A DNA stretch of 11,321 bases, taken from assembly GCA_905372035.1 (NCBI GenBank), contig CAJPNN010000052.1:1-11321 (forward strand), in the 5' to 3' direction. Below the pieces are notes generated by a model. That model was not told the origin of the DNA. It made no database searches and saw only the letters and a list, made by a program, of their open reading frames with translations. The stretch is from Bacillota bacterium. GTDB taxonomy: Bacteria; Bacillota; Clostridia; Peptostreptococcales; Anaerovoracaceae. Position numbers and translations under genes: made by a program. This document shows, in pieces, positions 5,959 through 11,321 of this stretch; the stretch's first letter is position 1; the number at the start of each line of letters is the position of its first letter.

Positions 5959-7227
5959 TCACGATACTATGGCATCAGCCTTATCCATATCTTTGAGTAC
6001 AAGCGCCGGCCCCGTTCCATAATCTATCGTTCCTTTAGTTATTATACATTTTTCAATGTCATTTCTCGACGGGATCTCATACATAATATCCGTCATAACA
6101 CTTTCCAAAATACTCCTAAGACCTCTCGCTCCCGTTTTCCTTTCTATCGCTTTACGTGCAATACTTTCAAGTGCGGATTTCTCAATATCAAGCTCCACAC
6201 CGTCAAGTGCAAAGAGTTTTTGATACTGCTTCACCAAAGCATTTTTAGGTTCGGTCATGATCCTTATCAAAGCATCCTGCGAAAGCGAATTTAGCGTAAC
6301 CATAACAGGTAACCGCCCTATAAATTCAGGAATAAGCCCGAATTTAAGAAGATCTTCGGGAAGAACTTTCCCCGAAATCTCGTTATAGTCTTCATCCAAG
6401 TTTAAATTGTCATTTATAGAAGAGTTGAATCCTATCGTCTTTTCTCCCACTCTTCTTTTTATAATCTTATCCATGCCTGCAAACGCGCCGCCGCATATGA
6501 ACAGAATATTGCTCGTATCAATTTGAATATACTCCTGCTGAGGATGCTTTCTTCCTCCCTGCGGCGGAACGCTGGCAACAGTTCCCTCAAGTATCTTAAG
6601 CAGAGCCTGTTGCACGCCCTCTCCGCTCACATCCCTCGTTATGGACGGGTTCTCCGACTTACGGGCAATTTTATCTATCTCATCCACATAAATTATGCCT
6701 TTTTGCGCAAGCTCGACATCAAAATCCGCCGCCTGCAAAAGTTTTAATAAAATATTTTCAACATCTTCGCCTACATACCCGGCTTCCGTTAACGTCGTGG
6801 CATCGGCAATCGCAAACGGAACATTCAATATTTTAGCAAGGGTCTGTGCCAAAAGCGTTTTACCTGATCCGGTAGGTCCGAGCATTATTATATTACTTTT
6901 TTGAATTTCAACTTCATCATGTGATTTCTCACTGTTTATTCTCTTATAATGATTGTATACGGCTACCGCCAAAGCTCTCTTTGCATCATCTTGGTCAACA
7001 ACATATTCGGACAGCCTTTCTGCAATTTCTTTAGGTATGGGAAGTTTCATCTCGCCTGATACTTTTGTCTTTTGCTCAAATTCTTCTCTTATTATATCAG
7101 TGCAAAGCCCTATACATTCATCACATATATATCCGTCTCTTCCGGCTATAAGTCTTTTGACCGAGCCTTGAGGTTTTCCGCAAAACGAACATATAAGCTG
7201 TTTTGACTCTTCATCATATTTGCTCAT
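5959..7227 (-). CDS. clpX: ATP-dependent Clp protease ATP-binding subunit ClpX
   Basis: The AAA+ unfoldase that recognises substrates, unfolds them with ATP and feeds them into ClpP. The 422 residues begin with the C4 zinc-binding domain (Cys13, Cys16, Cys35, Cys38). Next come Walker A GPTGSGKT (117-124), the pore loop GYVGED (150-155), Walker B IIYVDEID (178-185), the RKH loop (GRKHPQQ, 225-231), the ClpP-docking IGF motif (265-267, in KTIGFNS) and the sensor-2 segment GARGLRS (366-372). Everything needed for ClpP docking is present. AGGAG lies 6 nt before the ATG, and the gap to the clpP stop is 22 nt, so the two subunits should be made from one message. Length is typical. Confidence 0.98.
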   Translation of the reverse strand: MSKYDEESKQLICSFCGKPQGSVKRLIAGRDGYICDECIGLCTDIIREEFEQKTKVSGEMKLPIPKEIAERLSEYVVDQDDAKRALAVAVYNHYKRINSEKSHDEVEIQKSNIIMLGPTGSGKTLLAQTLAKILNVPFAIADATTLTEAGYVGEDVENILLKLLQAADFDVELAQKGIIYVDEIDKIARKSENPSITRDVSGEGVQQALLKILEGTVASVPPQGGRKHPQQEYIQIDTSNILFICGGAFAGMDKIIKRRVGEKTIGFNSSINDNLNLDEDYNEISGKVLPEDLLKFGLIPEFIGRLPVMVTLNSLSQDALIRIMTEPKNALVKQYQKLFALDGVELDIEKSALESIARKAIERKTGARGLRSILESVMTDIMYEIPSRNDIEKCIITKGTIDYGTGPALVLKDMDKADAIVS

Positions 7228-7249
7228 TTCATTCTCCTATCATCCAAAA

Positions 7250-7831
7250 CTATCTGGATTCTATAACCTTGTCAATTATCCCGAATTCAAGTGCTTCCTC
7301 GGCAGAAAGATAGTTGTCCCTGTCGGTATCACCCGAAATCTGCTCCATCGTCCTTCCTGTTGCCTGAGCCAATATCTTGTTAAGCTTTTCTCTTGTCTTT
7401 AATATATGATCGGCATGAATTTTTATATCCTCCGCCTGACCGCTTATGCCCCCCAAAGGTTGATGTACCATTATTTCAGAATTCGGGAGTGCAAACCTCT
7501 TGCCTTTCGCTCCCGCTCCCAAAAGTATCGCTCCCATACTTGCCGCCATACCTACACAAATCGTGGACACTTCAGGTTTAATATATCTCATGGTGTCATA
7601 AATCGCCAATCCTGCCGAAACGGAACCGCCCGGACTGTTGATATAAAAGGAAATGTCCTTCTTCGGATCTTCCGCTTCCAAAAATAAAAGCTGTGCAACC
7701 ACTAAAGATGCAGTGATGTCATTTACCTCTTCTCCGAGAAATATTATCCTGTCCTTTAATAGCCTGCTGTAAATATCGAAAGATCTCTCTCCCGAAGCAG
7801 TCTGTTCAATCACCATAGGTACTAAAGCCAT
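7250..7831 (-). CDS. clpP: ATP-dependent Clp protease proteolytic subunit ClpP
   Basis: The serine peptidase that forms the two-ring barrel of the ClpXP protease. Its 193 residues contain the complete catalytic triad: Ser98 in GMAASMGA, His123 in MVHQPLGG and Asp172 in [10 protein letters not shown]. The conserved INSPGGSV (65-72) and the handle-region helix ([15 protein letters not shown], 132-146) are also present. The N-terminus [10 protein letters not shown] fits the axial-loop and propeptide form common in Bacillota. GGAG lies 7-8 nt before the ATG. It is 48 nt downstream of tig and 22 nt upstream of clpX, the usual tig-clpP-clpX order. I saw no promoter or CtsR box in the tig-clpP gap, so expression probably comes from the tig promoter. 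Confidence 0.98.
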   Translation of the reverse strand: MALVPMVIEQTASGERSFDIYSRLLKDRIIFLGEEVNDITASLVVAQLLFLEAEDPKKDISFYINSPGGSVSAGLAIYDTMRYIKPEVSTICVGMAASMGAILLGAGAKGKRFALPNSEIMVHQPLGGISGQAEDIKIHADHILKTREKLNKILAQATGRTMEQISGDTDRDNYLSAEEALEFGIIDKVIESR

Positions 7832-7879
7832 AATCCGTCTCCTAACAAAATTTTCAAGTTCATCTTTCTATCACATATA

Positions 7880-9163
7880 TTACTCAATAACGGCATTTTC
7901 AAACAAGAAATCTACAGCCTTGTTGAATTTCAAATCATGATACATATACATAAGATTTTCTCCCTGCATAAACTCTTTGACTTTTTCAATCTCAACATTA
8001 TACATCTTAGCCATATTTTCAAGTTCTTCATCTATCTCTTTATCGGTAACTTCAAAATCTTCATTCTTAATTATCTCTTCCATAACCAGTCTTGTTTTAA
8101 GTTTTCTTATTGAAGTGTCTTCAATATCTTTCTTGAAATCTTCCAACGTGGAGTTGAGATATTGCAAGTACTGATCTAAATTCATCCCTTGATTTCTCAG
8201 CGACTGATCGTACTCTTGTATGTCATCTTCTATCTGAGTATCTATCATTGTTTTTGGAATATCAAAATCCTGTGCATCGACAACCGCCTGAACGACCCTG
8301 TTTCTTTCTTCTTTCTCCGCCGCTTTTTCTTTTGATGCGGCAAGCTTTGTTCTCAGATCTTCTTTGAGTTCCTCAAAAGTGTCGAACTCACTGGTGTCCT
8401 TTGCAAAATCATCATTAAGCTCAGGCATTTCAGTTTCTTTTACTTCATGCACCTTACACTTGAACACGGCTTCTTTTCCCGCCAAGTCCGGAGCATGATA
8501 TTCTTCCGGGAAAGTAACTTTTACTTCCACTTCGCTTTCCGGTGCCGCCCCTACAAGCTGTTCCTCAAATCCGGGTATAAATGTTCCCGATCCGAGCTTG
8601 AGCACCTGTCTCTCGGCAGTTCCGCCTTCAAATTGCTCGTCTCCGACAAATCCTGCATAATCCAGTAAAACGGAATCTCCGTTAGCTGCCGGTCTATCGA
8701 CAGCAATCATTCTGGAATTTTTCATACGAAGGTTTTCCATTTCCTTTTCCATATCCTCGTCAGTCACTTCTCTGTCAACCTTCTCGATCTTTACACCTTT
8801 ATAGTCCTTAACTTCAAAATCAGGTCTAACCTCTACACTTATTCTTGCACTGAAGTCTTTATCTTTTTCAAGTTTATCAAACTCCACCTGAGGTCTTGCA
8901 ATAGGGGTTAAATTTAAATCCGAAAGCGCTTTTGGATAAGCATCATTAAAAAGCTCATTTATCGCATCCTCATAAAAAACATCACTTCCATAATGTGATT
9001 CTATAATTTTTCTCGGTGCTTTACCTTTTCTGAATCCGTCTACATTAAACTTTCCTTTATTTCTGGTGTATGCATTCTGTACTGCATCTTCCCATTCCTT
9101 TGCTGTAAAATCGACAGTCAGCTTTGCTATATTTTCTTCTCTTGAATTTAAAGTTGCTTTCAT
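7880..9163 (-). CDS. tig: Trigger factor (ribosome-bound chaperone)
   Basis: The first chaperone to meet nascent chains, bound to the ribosome at the exit tunnel. The 427 residues show the three-domain plan. The ribosome-binding domain (1 to about 115) carries the signature GFRKGKAP (43-50) on its ribosome contact loop. The FKBP-type prolyl isomerase domain (about 155-242) includes NGDSVLLDYAGFVGDEQF and GSGTFIPGFEEQLVG. The helical C-terminal chaperone domain (about 245-427) is rich in Lys, Glu and Asp. Length is typical. GGAGG lies upstream of the ATG with good spacing, and a sigma-A-type promoter with a hairpin leader precedes it, so this is the first gene of the clpP-clpX-lon unit. Confidence 0.97.
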   Translation of the reverse strand: MKATLNSREENIAKLTVDFTAKEWEDAVQNAYTRNKGKFNVDGFRKGKAPRKIIESHYGSDVFYEDAINELFNDAYPKALSDLNLTPIARPQVEFDKLEKDKDFSARISVEVRPDFEVKDYKGVKIEKVDREVTDEDMEKEMENLRMKNSRMIAVDRPAANGDSVLLDYAGFVGDEQFEGGTAERQVLKLGSGTFIPGFEEQLVGAAPESEVEVKVTFPEEYHAPDLAGKEAVFKCKVHEVKETEMPELNDDFAKDTSEFDTFEELKEDLRTKLAASKEKAAEKEERNRVVQAVVDAQDFDIPKTMIDTQIEDDIQEYDQSLRNQGMNLDQYLQYLNSTLEDFKKDIEDTSIRKLKTRLVMEEIIKNEDFEVTDKEIDEELENMAKMYNVEIEKVKEFMQGENLMYMYHDLKFNKAVDFLFENAVIE

Positions 9164-9191
9164 TATATACCTTCCTCCGATAATTAACTTG

Positions 9192-9209
9192 GTGAGGATT
9201 CGCCCTCAC
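9192..9209 (-). promoter_or_regulatory. Hairpin in the 5' leader of tig
   Basis: GTGAGG and CCTCAC (9192-9197 and 9204-9209) form a perfect 6-bp stem, extendable by one G-U pair with a 4-nt loop. It falls about 10 nt into the predicted transcript and ends about 12 nt before the ribosome binding site (about 9171-9178). It may protect the 5' end of the operon mRNA. It does not match the CIRCE element (TTAGCACTC-N9-GAGTGCTAA). Confidence 0.5.
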
Positions 9210-9226
9210 TAATATAGACGCATGTT

Positions 9227-9255
9227 ATTATACATTTATTTGTATAAAAAGTAAA
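9227..9255 (-). promoter_or_regulatory. Predicted sigma-A promoter of the tig-clpP-clpX-lon unit
   Basis: On the minus strand the -35 is TTTACT (9250-9255), the spacer is exactly 17 nt and very AT-rich, and the -10 is a perfect TATAAT (9227-9232). The predicted start is near 9220, giving a leader of about 55 nt. The 83 bp between this promoter and the upstream terminator hold nothing else I can identify. Confidence 0.7.
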
Positions 9256-9338
9256 GATAATAGGTGAAAAAGACTGTAGTTCTTAGCCTTAGTTGTCAAG
9301 ACGTATGTTACACTATATGTAAAAAGGTATATGAAGCG

Positions 9339-9370
9339 AAAAAAGCCGACAACCGTTAAATGTCGCCGAC
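9339..9370 (-). terminator. Rho-independent terminator after the CYTH gene
   Basis: On the minus strand CGACA (9365-9361) pairs with TGTCG (9351-9347) around a 9-nt loop. One further G-C pair lies beyond a C-C mismatch, and six T (9344-9339) follow. The stem is short but the T-run is good. It lies about 60 nt past the CYTH stop codon and ends the dapA-dapB-CYTH unit. Confidence 0.7.
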
Positions 9371-9430
9371 TTATCACACTCTAAAACAATGCACCGTATA
9401 TGTTGTTTTGTAAAACCTTTTTAACATCTA

Positions 9431-10060
9431 TTATATTATCCCGAGCAGTTTCAATCCTCTTGCAAATTTGCTTTGATTGTCCTTGCGCAATTCATACCTC
9501 TCTTCAAGTCTGCTTCCTATATAAAAAACATCATCCTCTTTACCCGAGAAAAGTTCAATCTCAAGTTCGCATATCGGCTCATCACCTTTCGGGGTCTTAA
9601 TATCACCCGCATCAAGTGCGACCTCACAAATACAATCTCCGGTATCCACTCTGAAGCGCCTTCTTAAAAAATTCGCTTCCATTATCTTTATAAGCGGTTT
9701 ATCCTTTACGATTTCAAGAAGATCCTTCCCCATTTCCGTTTCTAAAAAAATATCCAGATTCGGAGCCTTCCCCGCCTCAAAACCTGAAACGGGTATGTTT
9801 ATTTCTTCTCTTCTATGAAGTCCTTCCTCTGCACGACCGTTCCACTTCAAAGTTAATACAACCTTGCTTTCTCCCTCATATCTCACGCGAAGTGCAATAT
9901 CATTTTTTACAAGGTCGAAATCTTCGGTATCAAAATACAGGCTCTGCATTTTGACTTTATTTCGGCTGTCTTCCTCCTCTATCGATGCAAGGTAGTCATC
10001 GTGCCAAATCTCTTCGGATTTGTTTCGATCATCGACCCTGTATTTCAGTTCTATTTCCAT
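9431..10060 (-). CDS. CYTH-domain triphosphate tunnel metalloenzyme, substrate unknown
   Basis: A 209-residue protein of the CYTH / triphosphate tunnel superfamily, which binds triphosphates with a divalent metal inside a beta-barrel. Members include thiamine triphosphatases, inorganic tripolyphosphatases and class IV adenylate cyclases. The signature ExExK is at the very start (Glu2, Glu4, Lys6). Next come YFDT (42-45), ALRVR (Arg58, Arg60), TLKW (Lys72), Arg83-Arg84 before EEI, CELEIEL (Glu165, Glu167, Glu169) and SKFARGLKLL (197-206), all expected tunnel residues. There is no CHAD domain. The frame is open 13 codons further upstream, but I start at the ATG at 10060 because GAGG lies 6 nt before it and ExExK normally sits at the N-terminus. 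It follows dapB after about 117 nt and has its own terminator. The substrate cannot be told from the sequence. Confidence 0.85.
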   Translation of the reverse strand: MEIELKYRVDDRNKSEEIWHDDYLASIEEEDSRNKVKMQSLYFDTEDFDLVKNDIALRVRYEGESKVVLTLKWNGRAEEGLHRREEINIPVSGFEAGKAPNLDIFLETEMGKDLLEIVKDKPLIKIMEANFLRRRFRVDTGDCICEVALDAGDIKTPKGDEPICELEIELFSGKEDDVFYIGSRLEERYELRKDNQSKFARGLKLLGII

Positions 10061-10072
10061 ACTATTCCTCAC

Positions 10073-10088
10073 AATTAAGTTCTTAATT
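10073..10088. promoter_or_regulatory. AT-rich interrupted palindrome just upstream of the CYTH gene
   Basis: AATTAAG and CTTAATT flank two bases, a 16-bp near-palindrome about 6 nt upstream of the ribosome binding site (GAGG, 10067-10070). As RNA it would be a weak hairpin beside the start region; as DNA it could be an operator. I found no convincing promoter in the dapB-CYTH gap, so the CYTH gene may be read from the dap transcript. Confidence 0.3.
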
Positions 10089-10177
10089 AAACTTTCCAAT
10101 TCAAATCAAATACTTCCTAAGTCTAACATAGAAAAGTCTTATTTGCAAGTCCGAGCGCCATATGCAAAGTAAAGATG

Positions 10178-10894
10178 TCATCTACCGAACAGCACATCTC
10201 CCATAGAGTAAAGCCCGTTTTTCCTTTTCAAAATAAAGTTTGCAGCCTTTATAGCCCCTGCGGCAAAAATTTTTCTTGAACCCGCACTGTGCCGTATTTC
10301 CAAAATCTCATCCTCACCTGCAAATATAACGCTGTGTTCACCTGCGATATTTCCACCTCTTACCGCATGTATACCTATTTCTTTGCCTCTTTTCGACTCT
10401 CCCGATCTGCCGTATATATAATTGAATTCACCGTCTTTATTCATTGCATCGGCAAGCATTTTCGCCGTACCTGACGGAGCATCAAGTTTTTTGTTGTGAT
10501 GTTTTTCGATTATTTCAATATCAAAACTGTCTTTTAAGATAGGTGCTGTTTCTTCAAGTATATGCTCCATAACCGTTATACCAAGTGAAAAATTTGCCGT
10601 ATAAACAACCGGCGCAGTCTTTGCTATTTCCTCTATCTGCGAGATTTGTTCGCTTGTATAACCGGTGGTCGCTATCACTAAAGGTTTCGCCTCATTAATT
10701 TCGTATTCATATATCTTATCCAGATTATCGGGATGGCTGTAGTCAATTATTACATCAAACTCGTTTTTGATATCGGAAATGCGTTCATGGTATCCGATAT
10801 CAACTATCCCGGCAACCTCCATTCCCTCTCTTTCTTCTATCATTTTTTCTAAAAGTCTTCCCATCCTGCCATGCCCTACAAGTACCGCTTTCAT
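10178..10894 (-). CDS. dapB: 4-hydroxy-tetrahydrodipicolinate reductase
   Basis: Reduces the product of DapA with NAD(P)H, the second committed step toward diaminopimelate (cell wall) and lysine. The 238 residues begin with the Rossmann fold, its glycine motif VGHGRMG (6-12) in the short form seen in some clostridia. ATTGY (75-79) is the cofactor-side loop, and the catalytic and substrate segment EKHHNKKLDAPSGTA (130-144) contains His132-His133, Lys136 and the PSGTA loop. GRSGE and GIHAVRGGNIAGEH (174-187) complete the tetramerisation and substrate region. Length is slightly below the common 250-270 residues, typical for the compact Bacillota form. Its ATG overlaps the dapA stop by 4 bp (ATGA), so the two are translationally coupled. 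Confidence 0.97.
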   Translation of the reverse strand: MKAVLVGHGRMGRLLEKMIEEREGMEVAGIVDIGYHERISDIKNEFDVIIDYSHPDNLDKIYEYEINEAKPLVIATTGYTSEQISQIEEIAKTAPVVYTANFSLGITVMEHILEETAPILKDSFDIEIIEKHHNKKLDAPSGTAKMLADAMNKDGEFNYIYGRSGESKRGKEIGIHAVRGGNIAGEHSVIFAGEDEILEIRHSAGSRKIFAAGAIKAANFILKRKNGLYSMGDVLFGR

Positions 10895-11321
10895 ACAATC
10901 CTCCCTATCAAATTCAACTGCTGCATATTCTTAATGAGAACAGCTCTGGTATCTTCCGCCATAGGACACAACGGCAGCCTGTAACCCCCGACATTAAGTC
11001 CTACAATATTCATAGCTTCTTTGATAGGTATAGGATTTGTCTCTATAAAAAGAGAATTTATAAAATCCAAATATTTAAGCTGCATATCCTTTGCTTTTTC
11101 CGTATCGCCCCTTCTATATGCCATAGCCATATCATGTGTTTCTTTAGGCAAAATATTAGCCAAAACCGATATAACGCCCGCTCCGCCCACAGACATAAGC
11201 GGAATACTCATATCGTCGTTTCCTGAATATACATTAAAATTATCGTTTATAAGTCTTGAAATCTTTGTCACAAACGATATATCTCCGCTCGCTTCTTTTA
11301 TTCCTACAATATTTTCATGCT
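10891..11321 (-). CDS. dapA: 4-hydroxy-tetrahydrodipicolinate synthase (5' end beyond window)
   Basis: Only the last 142 residues are inside the window; the frame is open at the right edge. DapA condenses pyruvate with aspartate semialdehyde, the first committed step toward diaminopimelate and lysine. The visible part begins HENIVGIKEASGD, where the Lys of GIKEASGD (codon 11296-11298) is the Schiff-base residue. VYSGNDDMSIPLMSVGGAG follows, the conserved end of the TIM barrel. The C-terminal helical part contains NPIPIKEAMNIVG and YRLPLCPMAED, as in clostridial DapA. The family is about 290 residues long, so roughly half is missing. The GTG at 11269-11271 lies inside the barrel and is not the real start. 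The stop codon overlaps the dapB start by 4 bp. Confidence 0.96.
   Translation of the reverse strand, partial: HENIVGIKEASGDISFVTKISRLINDNFNVYSGNDDMSIPLMSVGGAGVISVLANILPKETHDMAMAYRRGDTEKAKDMQLKYLDFINSLFIETNPIPIKEAMNIVGLNVGGYRLPLCPMAEDTRAVLIKNMQQLNLIGRIV

Noticed and set aside
5446..6294. A 282-codon open frame on the plus strand
   Set aside because: It runs antisense across lon, the intergenic gap and clpX, both of which have complete motif sets. The product is Phe/His/Arg-rich low-quality sequence, and there is no ribosome binding site.
9294..9299. Perfect TTGACA on the minus strand upstream of tig
   Set aside because: No hexamer resembling TATAAT lies 16-18 nt downstream (ACAGTC, CAGTCT and AGTCTT at those spacings). 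The promoter at 9227-9255 is a better fit.
9164..9430. A hidden small gene or RNA between tig and the CYTH gene
   Set aside because: The stretch is explained by the CYTH terminator, the tig promoter and its leader hairpin. The remaining 80 or so bases show no structure or start signal that I can support.
10061..10099. Longer N-terminus for the CYTH protein
   Set aside because: The ATG at 10060 has a well-spaced GAGG and places the ExExK motif at the N-terminus as in the family. The extra 13 codons overlap the AT-rich palindrome.

Overview
The window is an AT-rich stretch of chromosome from a Gram-positive bacterium, most likely a clostridial member of the Bacillota. Three things suggest this: the gene order tig-clpP-clpX-lon-engB, the strong AGGAGG-type ribosome binding sites with several TTG starts, and an SigI/RsgI-type protein, a family known from Bacillota. 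I cannot name the genus. All twelve genes lie on the minus strand, so transcription runs from the right edge to the left edge. I see no insertion sequence, prophage, CRISPR array, rRNA or tRNA.

Right to left. At the right edge are the 3' half of dapA, then dapB overlapping it by 4 bp (two consecutive steps of lysine/diaminopimelate synthesis), then a CYTH-domain triphosphate-tunnel protein that ends at a hairpin terminator (9339-9370). A sigma-A-type promoter (9227-9255) and a leader hairpin then open a long protein-quality-control unit: tig (trigger factor), clpP, clpX, lon, followed by engB (ribosome-assembly GTPase), a small YkvA/DUF1232 membrane protein and hpt (hypoxanthine phosphoribosyltransferase). 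Spacing is tight throughout (3-57 nt), with one weak hairpin between clpX and lon. Two extended -10 promoters carrying the same 14-bp sequence follow. They drive pduL (phosphate acyltransferase), which ends at a clear terminator (1154-1182).

The left end holds the least ordinary gene: a 323-codon open reading frame truncated by the window edge. It starts at a TTG with an excellent ribosome binding site. Its N-terminal ~90 residues look like region 2 of the SigI sigma factor. A very acidic and then very basic cytoplasmic linker follows, then one membrane helix, then an outside domain that aligns with the RsgI anti-sigma sensor domain. The sigma half therefore appears fused to its membrane sensor half in one polypeptide. 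The sigma C-terminal DNA-binding domain and the RsgI N-terminal sigma-binding domain are missing, and the Asn-Pro self-cleavage site of RsgI is replaced by Glu-Ala. I consider this the best candidate for an undescribed system in the window. The rest is conserved housekeeping, with a few regulatory details worth checking.
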